NCBI GenBank assembly: GCA_035654795.1
Contig: DASRWC010000041.1
Coordinates: forward strand, 1 to 64,000
Direction: 5' to 3'
DNA from: JAAYLC01 sp035654795
GTDB taxonomy: Bacteria; Bacteroidota; Bacteroidia; Flavobacteriales; Flavobacteriaceae
Length of the DNA stretch: 64,000 nucleotides
This document shows positions 24,146-33,540 of this stretch, piece by piece. The notes under the pieces are model-generated. The model did no database searches. It saw nothing but the letters and a program-made list of their open reading frames with translations, and was not told the origin of the DNA. The first letter of the stretch is position 1. The number at the start of each line of letters is the position of its first letter. Made by a program: the position numbers and the translations under genes.

Positions 24146-26026
24146 TTACATAAAGAAATTCCATACCAGCCCAAAGCGAAGAACATTGTCTTTATAGGGA
24201 TATCCCGGTGCAGAAAAATATTCGTTTTTACTGCCAAACAAGGCCGTTAGATTCTCATAAATGAAATAGATTCGCGTTTGTTGAATCTTTGCGTTGAAGA
24301 ACAAATCTACCAGCGGGAATCCTCCCAATTTTTGTTCATTTTGCACATAAAATTCTGCTAATACAGGATCGTAACCATTCATATTATATTTTGTAAAATA
24401 TTGGAATGTGACGCCGGTCTGTAAAAACAATGCTCTCTTGAACCAATGATCCTGATAATAAAATGAATTCCGGGTGATAAATTTTGGGATGTTTATGATA
24501 TTCTCCCCTCCCAATACCTGCTGATACATTAAAGTATGTTCTGAACCAAACTTACCAAAATCGAATACCTTGCTACCCTTCACTTTCAAGTAATTTATAC
24601 GCTCTCGGGTTTGTACCGGAGAAGGGGTGCTGTCATTTTCCCGGATTTTGAAGAAGGCATAGTCATCGATACCTGTGTAACTTATAGAAGCAGTTCCGAA
24701 ACGGCGCGTTGTAAGATCAAAATACAACTCTTGCGTTTTTATATTTTTGAATTCGGTTTTCCAATTGTAGTTCTTGTAGTCGTTTTGATACAGAAGGAAG
24801 TTAAAATTTGGCGCAACTGCATGTATTCTGATACCCGCCTTTGCTTCTAATTCATTGTTTAGGTTGAATCCTGCCGCCCCTTCCAAGAGATTGGCATCAA
24901 AATCACCGGCCACATTAATAGCTCCTTTTCCTTCAATATGAAATCCTTTATACTCTTTTTTGTATGAACCTCCCACAGATATAATATCACCTATTATTCT
25001 ATCCGGAATAATTCCCGTGTCCAGCACTAAGACTGTGTTATATCCATAGTTGAATCTATTATAATTTATCCACCCTTTTATTTCTCCGAGTAAAGATTGA
25101 TCAAAATGGGCATAAACTGAGGCATTAAAATCTTCTAAAGTAGTTTTGGTATAGAGACCGTTAACTTTATAAGCGGGACCAAATTCCTTGAAAGGTGCAT
25201 TTTGCCTATAGTCGAATCTTTTATTTTCTATACTCAAGCTATTTCCCAGAGCTAGATTTGTATGGGAGGTGCTGTCTGCATTTTTAACTAGATAGTATTG
25301 CTGCTCTCCATAAAATCTTACCCCTTTCAACTTATTTTCGGCATCTTCAAATTTCACATCAAGTCTGCCACGGTCTGAGAACTCCGGATCGTTGTTCATA
25401 AATAAGGCAAGAGAAGAGTCTTTAAGCCCGCCGTTTTCTTGATTCAGAACATCTTGCACAGCCAGATGACCTCTCACATTATACCGATTGTTTTCTGAAA
25501 TATAGTTTGAAGTGAAAATAAAATTACCGGTACTCGTAAGGATGTGCTGGTATTTTCCAAGTGATCTTACTCCTTTATATGCAATTGAGAAATTAAATCG
25601 TGGAGAGGTGTTAACTGTAAAAAACGCATCCATTTGTTGCCCCTGGGTGTATGCAGTTTTGAAATAAAGCTCTGTGAGGGGTGTGGGTACATTGAAATAA
25701 TTAATATCGGAGACATCCTTGTAGTTAAAATGATGCGACTGCGCTACAAATTTAGGTTTCAGATGTGCCTCATTAAAATCGTATATTAATGTATTATAAG
25801 TCTGTCCCACATTTGAAAACTGGAGTAAACCAAAATTATCTCGTCTCAGATAGTTAAACCGATACTTTTTATAGATGCTTAGGGTGGTGTCTACATGAGT
25901 AGTGTCTCTTTCAGCAGATATAATTTTGTAGAGATCTATGGGAGGTTTTTTTTTAGGAGCTTGTGAAAATACGCTCGATGCGCAAAGCAGGCAAAGTAAA
26001 AGCATAAACGTATTTCTCATTCCCAT
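24146..26026 (-). CDS. Putative outer-membrane porin (Bacteroidota Porin_10 type)
   Basis: 626 residues with a signal peptide (MLLLCLLCASSVFSQA) and a mature protein of alternating strands ending in the aromatic FGLVWNFFM, as expected for an outer-membrane beta-barrel. The conserved N-terminal region with HVDTTLSIYKKYRFNYLRRDNFGLLQFSNVGQ is typical of the flavobacterial putative porins of Pfam Porin_10. Substrate unknown. A second Met two codons in (MRNTFML) is an equally good start. Convergent with the acyl-CoA dehydrogenase gene and divergent from rnhB. Confidence 0.8.
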   Translation of the reverse strand: MGMRNTFMLLLCLLCASSVFSQAPKKKPPIDLYKIISAERDTTHVDTTLSIYKKYRFNYLRRDNFGLLQFSNVGQTYNTLIYDFNEAHLKPKFVAQSHHFNYKDVSDINYFNVPTPLTELYFKTAYTQGQQMDAFFTVNTSPRFNFSIAYKGVRSLGKYQHILTSTGNFIFTSNYISENNRYNVRGHLAVQDVLNQENGGLKDSSLALFMNNDPEFSDRGRLDVKFEDAENKLKGVRFYGEQQYYLVKNADSTSHTNLALGNSLSIENKRFDYRQNAPFKEFGPAYKVNGLYTKTTLEDFNASVYAHFDQSLLGEIKGWINYNRFNYGYNTVLVLDTGIIPDRIIGDIISVGGSYKKEYKGFHIEGKGAINVAGDFDANLLEGAAGFNLNNELEAKAGIRIHAVAPNFNFLLYQNDYKNYNWKTEFKNIKTQELYFDLTTRRFGTASISYTGIDDYAFFKIRENDSTPSPVQTRERINYLKVKGSKVFDFGKFGSEHTLMYQQVLGGENIINIPKFITRNSFYYQDHWFKRALFLQTGVTFQYFTKYNMNGYDPVLAEFYVQNEQKLGGFPLVDLFFNAKIQQTRIYFIYENLTALFGSKNEYFSAPGYPYKDNVLRFGLVWNFFM

Positions 26027-26164
26027 AGATTTTGGACAAAGGTAATTTTTTTTGCTTTTACAGATATGCTTTTTTACTCTTGGCAGACTATGATATCTTT
26101 CGAGCGTATAAGAATTATTTGAAAACTTGCAGTACTCCTACTTTTTTTCCGAATTTTGAACCCG

Positions 26165-26770
26165 ATGTTGAAACTCCAGATAAATAAGAGGTTAATTGAG
26201 TGCGGAACAGATGAAGCCGGTCGAGGTTGCCTTGCCGGACCTGTGACAGCCGCTGCCGTTATTTTACCCAAAAAATTTAGCCACCCATTTCTTACAGACA
26301 GCAAACAACTTTCCGCCAAACAGCGAAATGAGCTTCGTGAAGTTATTGAAAAAGAAGCTTTATGTTTTGAGGTTGCCCACGTAATGATGGATGAAATTGA
26401 TCAAATAAACATACTCAATGCTTCTATTTTAGCAATGCATCGGGCAATATCCGGATTATCCTATGTTCCAAATTTTATAGCCGTGGATGGCAATCGATTT
26501 AAACCTTACAAAGAAATTCCTTTTGAATGCGTTGTTAAGGGAGATGCGAAATACTTACACATTGCTGCGGCCTCCATCTTAGCAAAAACTTACAGAGATG
26601 AATTTATGAGCAATTTGCATGAGCATTACCCACATTATAATTGGAAACAAAACAAAGGCTATCCTACCAGAGAGCACCGGCAAGCCATCAGGGAATTCGG
26701 ATCTTGTATTTTCCACAGACAAAGCTTTCAACTGTATTCTGAGCAGTTGGAAATGGACTTTACTGAATAG
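26165..26770 (+). CDS. rnhB: Ribonuclease HII
   Basis: Endonuclease that nicks RNA in RNA-DNA hybrids and starts removal of misincorporated ribonucleotides. The active-site motif is D16-E17 in CGTDEAGRGCLAGPV, with VDGNRF and KGDAKYLHIAAASILAKTYRD providing the other acidic and lysine residues. About 201 residues, normal length. I use the ATG of MLKLQINKRL at 26165 rather than a TTG three codons upstream. It is followed after 53 bp by the large lipoprotein gene on the same strand. Confidence 0.95.
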   Translation: MLKLQINKRLIECGTDEAGRGCLAGPVTAAAVILPKKFSHPFLTDSKQLSAKQRNELREVIEKEALCFEVAHVMMDEIDQINILNASILAMHRAISGLSYVPNFIAVDGNRFKPYKEIPFECVVKGDAKYLHIAAASILAKTYRDEFMSNLHEHYPHYNWKQNKGYPTREHRQAIREFGSCIFHRQSFQLYSEQLEMDFTE

Positions 26771-26823
26771 CTGATTTTTGTTATTTTCGGAGACAACCCA
26801 ACCGCACGATTAATTTGAAAACC

Positions 26824-29241
26824 ATGAAGCGTTTCATACTTATTTTCTTACTATTTAATCTATTTCTATTGGCAAGTTGTGCCTCTGAACAAAAAGGTTT
26901 ATCAGCTCCTAAGAATTTCCTTCCGAAAGAAACGGAAGTTGTCTTTGATATTTCTGACTGGCAAAGTTTTTACCACGATGTTGAAAACAATACTTTTCTC
27001 CATTCATATTCAGAGACTCCTGTCTTTTCTCATTTTCAGAATCATAAAACCCTATTTGCCAATCTGCATCCTGTCTCCGGAAGTCTTTTATGTTTTTCCA
27101 CAGGGTCTGAACACTCTTTCACATTTCTGTCTGCCTACACTGAAAAAATATTACGGATAGATTCTATTCAAAACAAAACATCAGAGACTCTAAAAATCGG
27201 AGAGAAAGAAATCCAACGAATCGTTGTGGACAAAAACCCTGTTTTTTCGGCGGTAAAGGATAGTGTGTATATCATCTCGTCTTCACAGCAAGTATTACTA
27301 GATCTCCTGGACAGAAAAACACAGACAGACCCGGAATTTCAAAAATTATTTGAGTTGCAATCAAAAGACAGCTATACTGTTTTTGTAAAGGAACAGGATC
27401 AAAAAAAAGCCGGAAGTTTTTTCTCATGGTCACGAGCAAATTTGACCTTGACCCAAGAATCCATACATATGACGGGAATAACTGTAGCTACAGATTCCGT
27501 TCCTCAACTTCTTAAGATCTTTAAAGATCAAGATCCTCAACAGAGCAATATGGCAGAAATTGTTCCTGTATCAGCAATCCGTTGTTCTAGTATCACTTTT
27601 AATGATTCTGAAAAGCTTCAAACCCAACTTGCTGCATTTCGTAAAGAAAAATCATCCCCAACAAAGACAGGGATTTTTGATTCCTCTTCAGAAGTAGGGA
27701 TTATTGAGATGTCCGCAGGCAATGCATTTTTTATAAAAAGTATTGATCCAACAGTCACACAAGATGCCTTAGCCTCTCATACTTCGGCAGAGGCTACATT
27801 CCGAGAGACGCCTATAAAATCAATTGATATTCCCAATTTATTTTCAGAGGTATTCTCTCCTCTCTTTCCGAAATCTGAAGTTTTTTTCGTCTTTGCTTTA
27901 GATGACTTTTTTGTCTTTGCGCCCACTATCCAATTATGTGAAGATATAATTATTTCTTATCTGAATCAGAATACTTTAAAGAATTCGTCACAATTCAACA
28001 TGATGAATTCCAAGATCAGTTCGGCACCTTCTTTAATGACGATTACGCTCGATGGCACCCATCCCGATCGATTTCAAGCTCTTTTCATTCCGCAAACTTT
28101 GGCCTTGACTGAGAAAAAAGCGTCGAAAAAATATCCGATAGCGGTTCAGCAGTATATAGCAGATCGTGATTTTGCGCATTTTTCTTTCTATGCCCGCGAA
28201 TTCTCAGAAGGCACGAAATCTGATGCTATAGGTGTAAATGAATTGTATCATATAGATTTGAAAGCTCCTGTTATTACGCAGCCCTTATTTTATGAAGGAC
28301 ATGCACCTCAGGTTGTGGTTCAGGATGCCGAAAACACTCTTTATCTCATTTCGGAGAGTGGAAAAATCATCTGGAACAAATCTTTAGAAAGTCCAATTTT
28401 AGGCACTATTGAATTTGTTGATCTTCATGGAAATGGCAATCGCCATATGGTTTTTGTTACACAAAAAACCCTGCATGTTATAGATCGAAATGGCAAAGAC
28501 GCCGCTGGATTTCCGCTTCGTTTTAAGGATGACATTACTCAGCCGGTAGCAGTATTTGATTATGAAAATAAGCGAGATTATAGATTCTTTTTGATTCAGG
28601 ACAAGAAGGTGCTGCTGTATGATGGCAAAGGAAAACCTGTTAAAGGATTCTCTTTCTCCGGCACTAAAAGCAGCATTATTCAGCCTGTTTCTCATATACG
28701 AATGGGCAATAAAGACTACATCCTCATTGCTGAACAAAACGGAAAACTCAATATTTTAAACCGTATGGGACAAACGAGAGTAGAGGTAAAAAAAGCTTTT
28801 AATTTCTCCCGGATTCCTTTGACTTATGAAGATAATCATTTTGTGGTAATTACTTTAGACCATTCTAAGGAACGGATATCTGAAAAGGGCGAAGTATCCT
28901 CGTTGAAATTAAATGTGTCTGACAATTATTGGTTTGTCACAGAAGGCAGCACTAAGGCTACTTTAGACGACAATAACCTTCGCATCAACGGAAAACTTAT
29001 CGAATTACCTTTAGGTATTTATTCTGAACCTGTTCTTCTGAATACTTCTCAAAAGATGCTCTCTGCCATCACGGAAATTCAGGAAAAGAAGGTGTACTTA
29101 TTTGACCATCAGAATCAACTTATAGAAGGATTCCCTGTTTTTGGAAGCTCGGTTCCTTCTTTTGCAGGAAAAAGCGGACAGGTAGAGAGATTTCTGGTAG
29201 TTCGAGGAGATGAATCCGGTATCATAGTGTATCATTTTTAA
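26824..29241 (+). CDS. Large hypothetical lipoprotein with a propeller-like C-terminal half
   Basis: About 805 residues from the ATG giving MKRFILIFLLF; a TTG three codons earlier is less likely. A lipoprotein signal peptide with lipobox LASC is clear. Residues about 40-480 show a repeated theme (FLPKETEVVFDISDWQSF, later DALASHTSAEATF and FFVFALDDFFVFAP) that resembles proteins measuring substrate or surface behaviour, but no family is certain. Residues about 490-800 contain repeated segments such as LYLISESGKIIWNKSL, LHVIDRNGKDAAGFPL, VLLYDGKGKPVKGF and LNILNRMGQTRVEV, typical of a PQQ/VCBS-like beta-propeller with a DxxGK turn in each blade. Located next to rnhB. Function unknown. Confidence 0.82.
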   Translation: MKRFILIFLLFNLFLLASCASEQKGLSAPKNFLPKETEVVFDISDWQSFYHDVENNTFLHSYSETPVFSHFQNHKTLFANLHPVSGSLLCFSTGSEHSFTFLSAYTEKILRIDSIQNKTSETLKIGEKEIQRIVVDKNPVFSAVKDSVYIISSSQQVLLDLLDRKTQTDPEFQKLFELQSKDSYTVFVKEQDQKKAGSFFSWSRANLTLTQESIHMTGITVATDSVPQLLKIFKDQDPQQSNMAEIVPVSAIRCSSITFNDSEKLQTQLAAFRKEKSSPTKTGIFDSSSEVGIIEMSAGNAFFIKSIDPTVTQDALASHTSAEATFRETPIKSIDIPNLFSEVFSPLFPKSEVFFVFALDDFFVFAPTIQLCEDIIISYLNQNTLKNSSQFNMMNSKISSAPSLMTITLDGTHPDRFQALFIPQTLALTEKKASKKYPIAVQQYIADRDFAHFSFYAREFSEGTKSDAIGVNELYHIDLKAPVITQPLFYEGHAPQVVVQDAENTLYLISESGKIIWNKSLESPILGTIEFVDLHGNGNRHMVFVTQKTLHVIDRNGKDAAGFPLRFKDDITQPVAVFDYENKRDYRFFLIQDKKVLLYDGKGKPVKGFSFSGTKSSIIQPVSHIRMGNKDYILIAEQNGKLNILNRMGQTRVEVKKAFNFSRIPLTYEDNHFVVITLDHSKERISEKGEVSSLKLNVSDNYWFVTEGSTKATLDDNNLRINGKLIELPLGIYSEPVLLNTSQKMLSAITEIQEKKVYLFDHQNQLIEGFPVFGSSVPSFAGKSGQVERFLVVRGDESGIIVYHF

Positions 29242-29355
29242 CGTTTCAATTGGTTTACCAATTTTTAGAAAGAATACTAACCTTAAACTTCAATCTTTCA
29301 GTATTCGGAAAATTGAATTATTTTTTCTACCTTAAACATTTAAAATTTTTCAACT

Positions 29356-29601
29356 ATGAGACTCATATTAACAGCCCTGATGATTTCCATTTCTTCCGTT
29401 TGTAGTGCTCAATTTTTAAAAGATATTGGAAAGAAGGTCGAGAAATCTGCCGAGCGCACGATTGAGCGCCGAGCAGAGCGAGAAACAGAAAAGAGTACAG
29501 ACAAGGCCATTGATTCAGCTATTGATGCTCCGAAAAAGAAAAAATCCAAAAAAAAGAAGAAATCTAATCAAGATGTGATTAATAATGAAGAAGAGAATTA
29601 A
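29356..29601 (+). CDS. Small secreted lysine-rich protein
   Basis: 81 residues with a signal peptide (MRLILTALMISISSVCSAQ) followed by a strongly charged helical stretch (KKVEKSAERTIERRAERETEKSTDKAID) and a polylysine tail (KKKKSKKKKKSN) near the C-terminus. No family is recognised. The mature part is almost entirely charged and could be a coiled coil or bind nucleic acid or acidic polysaccharide, which is inference. It lies 38 bp before the DUF3108-like secreted protein gene and may share its message. Confidence 0.65.
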   Translation: MRLILTALMISISSVCSAQFLKDIGKKVEKSAERTIERRAERETEKSTDKAIDSAIDAPKKKKSKKKKKSNQDVINNEEEN

Positions 29602-29639
29602 TTTCTTTTTTTAAGAACTAACTAAACATCATCTACATC

Positions 29640-30323
29640 ATGAAGAATTTATTTCTCACAATTATCGCTTTGGTTACCGGCTCTATTGCTTTCGCTCAAA
29701 ATTGTGACAGCTATTTTCCTATGAAGGAAGGTGCCAAAATGCAATATGAAACAAAAGACAATAAAGATCGCTCTGTTTCAACTTTAGAATATTTTATAAA
29801 GAAAATCGAAAACACTCGGGATGGACAAGTAGCCACCATACAAGCCACCGTTACGGAAGGAAAAAAGAAGAACAAACACACCCAAGATTTTCGAGCCATT
29901 TGTAAAGGAGGAGTCTTGTCTATAGATTACGAATCGTTGATGCCTTCACAGGTTACTGAAAACTTTAAGGACCTCGATTTCACAATGGACGGGAAAAACA
30001 TGGAATGGCCCTCAAACTTAAAAGTTGGCGAAACCCTTCCTGACGCACAAATGGTTATGACTCTTTCCATGGGAGGTATGAATATGGAGATGAGCGTAGA
30101 AATAACCAATCGTAAGATAGAAAAGAAAGAAACCATTACCACCCCAGCCGGCAGTTTTGATTGCTTTCTTGTAAGCCATAACACCAAAACGAAAACTATG
30201 GGAACTACCTTAGATAGCTCTACTAAACAATGGATTTCAAAAGATCTTGGAATGATTAAGACAGAAGATTATTCTAAAGGGAAGCTTGAAAGCACGGTTA
30301 TACTCACAGCATATTCTAAATAA
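29640..30323 (+). CDS. Secreted TapB/DUF3108-like protein
   Basis: 227 residues with a signal peptide ending SIAFAQ, then a single conserved disulfide-type start (NCDSYFPMKEGAKMQYE). The pattern MKEGAKMQYETKD, KVGETLPDAQM, the ETITTPAGSFDCFLVSHNTKTK segment and QWISKDLGMIKTEDYSKGK match the TapB / DUF3108-like beta-barrel family, whose members are exported proteins of unknown role often near lipid or surface proteins. Length and layout are normal. It probably shares a transcript with the small lysine-rich protein upstream and ends in a terminator. Confidence 0.78.
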   Translation: MKNLFLTIIALVTGSIAFAQNCDSYFPMKEGAKMQYETKDNKDRSVSTLEYFIKKIENTRDGQVATIQATVTEGKKKNKHTQDFRAICKGGVLSIDYESLMPSQVTENFKDLDFTMDGKNMEWPSNLKVGETLPDAQMVMTLSMGGMNMEMSVEITNRKIEKKETITTPAGSFDCFLVSHNTKTKTMGTTLDSSTKQWISKDLGMIKTEDYSKGKLESTVILTAYSK

Positions 30324-30334
30324 GTTTCTATTTT

Positions 30335-31078
30335 TTAACTTAATGAACCGAGGTGAAAATCTCGGTTTTTTTTTATTGTTGTAGCTTCGAGAAGCAAGGC
30401 AAAATATTTTTGAAATTTCTCTTTTACTTCCTTAAGGAGCAGCTCTTTATTTTCCGAAAATCCGATTTCTTGGACCAAAGAAGTGACTCCTTTATTTCTG
30501 ATTCCACAGGGAATGATGTAATCAAAATAACTCAAATCTGTAAAAACATTAAACGCGAAACCGTGCATAGTGACCCATCTACTGGCTCTAACGCCAATGG
30601 CACATATTTTTCTGGCCGCGGTGGAGTTTGGTTCTATCCATACTCCTGTTTCTCCCTCACTTCTTTCACCTTTAACCCCGTAATCTGCAAGAATCATAAT
30701 TACCGCTTCCTCTAAAAATCGAAGGTACCGGTGAATATCAGTAAAAAAATTCTCTAAATCCAAGATTGGGTAGCCCACGAGCTGACCCGGTCCATGATAT
30801 GTAATGTCTCCTCCACGGTTTATTTTATAAAATGAAGCTTCAATTTTGTTTAAATGTTGTTGAGAAATAAGAAGATTTTCCTGATGACCACTCTTTCCTA
30901 AAGTAAACACCGGAGGATGTTCCACAAGAAGCAGCTTGTTTGGTGTACTAATGGGGTTTTGGGTTTTATTGTTATCACTTTTGATTTTCAAAACTTGCGA
31001 GAAGAGCTCCTCTTGTAAGTCCCAGGTTTCTTTATAGTCTTTAGAACCAAGATCATATACTTCAATTATTTTGTTCAT
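30335..31078 (-). CDS. lipB: Octanoyltransferase (lipoate biosynthesis)
   Basis: Transfers octanoate from acyl carrier protein to lipoyl domains of 2-oxoacid dehydrogenases and GcvH, the first step of lipoate synthesis. The substrate-site motif RGGDITYHGPGQLVGYPI (residues 88-105) is intact, as are the catalytic Lys157 (RKICAIGVRASRW) and Cys191 (IIPCGIRNKGV). 247 residues, slightly longer than the E. coli enzyme. The last dozen residues (tail KKNRDFHLGSLS) are encoded across the terminator hairpin of the convergent gene. No lipA neighbour is seen here. Confidence 0.95.
   Translation of the reverse strand: MNKIIEVYDLGSKDYKETWDLQEELFSQVLKIKSDNNKTQNPISTPNKLLLVEHPPVFTLGKSGHQENLLISQQHLNKIEASFYKINRGGDITYHGPGQLVGYPILDLENFFTDIHRYLRFLEEAVIMILADYGVKGERSEGETGVWIEPNSTAARKICAIGVRASRWVTMHGFAFNVFTDLSYFDYIIPCGIRNKGVTSLVQEIGFSENKELLLKEVKEKFQKYFALLLEATTIKKNRDFHLGSLS
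30346..30374 (+). terminator. Terminator after the DUF3108-like gene, inside the lipB 3' end
   Basis: Arms AACCGAG (30346-30352) and CTCGGTT (30361-30367) with an eight-base loop and a T-run to 30374. It serves the plus-strand gene and lies within the coding 3' end of convergent lipB (stop at 30335). Confidence 0.85.
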
Positions 31079-31211
31079 CCTTTACAATAATAAGGCTCCA
31101 AAAATACCCATAAAGGGCCCTTTTTTAGAAGGAATTAAAAATTTATTTTGACAGCGTTTAAGTTTTAAATTCTATTTTTACTTTTAGTATTTCATATTCC
31201 ATTCCCCATAG

Positions 31212-33428
31212 ATGAAAAAAACTACCTTTTTTACCCTGTTCTTTTTGCTTTTTACGACATTGATCTTGAGCCAGTCCAATGTTTGGAAACCTGCTGCAAT
31301 TTCAGTAGATGATTCTCAAGTTACCTTCAACGATGCAGGTTTTTTTGAATTGGAAACGGGAACCCTCCGGCAGATGATAAAAAATGCTCCATCCGGACTT
31401 CAAAAGCACTCGAATATTGTACTAAAGCTCCCAATTGATCGCGAAACATTACAGAATTTTGCCATTTACGAGGCTTCTAATTTTTCTCCTGAGCTTCAGG
31501 TTGCTTATCCCACTATCAGATCTTATATAGCTATAGGCATAGATGATCCTTCCGCCTCTGCACGAATTTCTATTTCTCCTTATGAATTCTACGCTACCCT
31601 TACTTCCGGTAATTTTGATGATGTCACTATAGAGAAATTGGCAGGTACTGCTGAAACCTATGTAGTGTATGCTGGTAAAAATAAAGAAACCACTGAACAC
31701 TTTGATTGTGAGGTAAGAACTTTAGGAGAACCCGAGGCAGATACCGGCGTTTTGAATTCCAACGATGGACTTTTGCGCACTTTCAGATTGGCTTTATCGA
31801 CAACCAGTGACTATTCCTCATTTCATTTACAAAGGCTGGGTATAAATCCAAATGCTTCAACTACAGAAAAGAGAACTGCCATTATGAGTGCTGTAAACAT
31901 GGCTTTAACGAAATTGAACGCCGTATTTGAGCGGGATGTGGCTATTCGTCTTGAACTCGTTTCAAACACAGACGAACTTTTTTTCCTTGATCAAGATTCA
32001 GATCCTTTTACCTTTAACGATAAGGGATTAAACATCAATGAGAATCAAAATATCTGTGACAACATCATTGGAAGTGACAATTATGATATAGGTCATGTTC
32101 TAAGTGCTGCCCATTATGGCGGGCTGGCTTATTTGGGAGCTGTTTGCTGGCCCGGATATAAAGGAGGCGCGGCATCTGGATTAAGTGAACCTATGGGTGA
32201 TTCTTTTTATATGATTGTGGCTCATGAAATGGGGCATCAATTTGGCGCCAACCATTCCTTTAATAATCCGTGTGGGGGCAATGTGAGTCAGTCCTCAAGT
32301 ATAGAACCCGGAAGCGGAACAACCATTATGAGTTATGCTGGGGCTTGTCCACCCAATGTTATGCGCGATAGAATTCATTATTTTAATTCGCTGAGCATTC
32401 AGGAAATGTGGATTGGAATTACTCGAGGCAATAGTCAATGTGGAGTAACTTCACCAACCAACAATGGTGCTCCAACAGCCACAACTGCCACTAGTTTTTT
32501 TATTCCAAAATCTACTCCTTTTGTTTTAGAAGGTCAGGCTTCTGATCCGGATGATCCTACAGGTGCCGGTCTCACCTATTCATGGGAGCAGTTCAACCCT
32601 CAAGAAGCACCAATGCCACCAAGGAATGTTAATACTGTCGGACCCTTATTTTTAATTAATGAACCCCTTACCAGTCCTGTTAGATATATGCCTAACATGG
32701 AAACTATCCGATTAGGAGCCACTGAAAACCGTTGGGAAGTTGTCCCTTCGGTTTCCCGAATAATGAATTTCAGATTTTTGGTTAGAGATAATGCTCCCGG
32801 TGGTGGAGCAACAGCCAGTGCAAATACAAGAATTACTGTTGATGACAGTGCCGGACCTTTTGTTGTGACTTCTCAAAATAGCGGTGCTACTTGGACTACA
32901 AGAACTACTGAAACCATAACCTGGGATGTAGCAAATACTGATGGCGGAAGAGTAAATGCCGCTGAAGTGCGAATTCTTTTCTCTGCAGACGGAGGTTATA
33001 CATATCCCCATATATTAGCAGACGGTGTACCCAACAATGGAAGCGCCCGAGTTCCGGTTCCAAATATAAATACCTCAACAGGTAGAGTTATGGTAAGGGG
33101 AAAAAACAATATCTTTTTCGATATCAACAATAGTGACATCATCGTAACCGGTGAATTAAATGTGGAAAGCCATACGCTATTAAATATTTCACTTTATCCA
33201 AATCCCGGGAATCTTTTCACATTAAAATTTTCTCCTCCTTCTCCCTCTTCCGTGGAATTAACTCTATATGATTTACGAGGGAGAATTATAGACTATCGTC
33301 AGTATGACGAAGTCAATTCAAAGATATTTGAAGAAAAATTAGATTATAACTATTTGCAGTCAGGCGTTTATTTTATGGTAATAAAGAACGGAGGAAGTAC
33401 TGCTACAAAGAAATTAATCAAGGAGTAA
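31212..33428 (+). CDS. Secreted reprolysin-like zinc metalloprotease with T9SS sorting domain (copy 1)
   Basis: 738 residues. The signal peptide is followed by a propeptide-like region and a catalytic domain with the extended zinc motif HEMGHQFGANH (H338, E339, H342, H348). A downstream Met likely forms the Met-turn (IMSYAGAC). C-terminal to it are a cadherin/PKD-like segment (VLEGQASDPDDPTGAG), a second beta domain (TETITWDVANTDGG) and a type A T9SS sorting domain (SLYPNPGNLFTLKF, LYDLRGRI, GVYFMVIKNG). It is exported through the type IX system and either shed or attached to the surface. Its paralogue follows 112 bp downstream with the same layout. Confidence 0.92.
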   Translation: MKKTTFFTLFFLLFTTLILSQSNVWKPAAISVDDSQVTFNDAGFFELETGTLRQMIKNAPSGLQKHSNIVLKLPIDRETLQNFAIYEASNFSPELQVAYPTIRSYIAIGIDDPSASARISISPYEFYATLTSGNFDDVTIEKLAGTAETYVVYAGKNKETTEHFDCEVRTLGEPEADTGVLNSNDGLLRTFRLALSTTSDYSSFHLQRLGINPNASTTEKRTAIMSAVNMALTKLNAVFERDVAIRLELVSNTDELFFLDQDSDPFTFNDKGLNINENQNICDNIIGSDNYDIGHVLSAAHYGGLAYLGAVCWPGYKGGAASGLSEPMGDSFYMIVAHEMGHQFGANHSFNNPCGGNVSQSSSIEPGSGTTIMSYAGACPPNVMRDRIHYFNSLSIQEMWIGITRGNSQCGVTSPTNNGAPTATTATSFFIPKSTPFVLEGQASDPDDPTGAGLTYSWEQFNPQEAPMPPRNVNTVGPLFLINEPLTSPVRYMPNMETIRLGATENRWEVVPSVSRIMNFRFLVRDNAPGGGATASANTRITVDDSAGPFVVTSQNSGATWTTRTTETITWDVANTDGGRVNAAEVRILFSADGGYTYPHILADGVPNNGSARVPVPNINTSTGRVMVRGKNNIFFDINNSDIIVTGELNVESHTLLNISLYPNPGNLFTLKFSPPSPSSVELTLYDLRGRIIDYRQYDEVNSKIFEEKLDYNYLQSGVYFMVIKNGGSTATKKLIKE

Positions 33429-33540
33429 TTTAAGTATATTAGAAGCGCAACCTTATCCAAAATTTTTAAAAAACAAGTAATTCCAAATTTCCTTTATTAT
33501 ATTTACAGATTCAATTTATCTATTTTAAAAGACAATCAAA

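Noticed and set aside
31100..31123. GC-rich AAAGGGCCCTTTTTT near 31105 as a terminator or operator
   Set aside because: The palindrome is short and lies in the divergent gap upstream of lipB and the metalloprotease gene, so a terminator role makes no sense and no regulator is implied.
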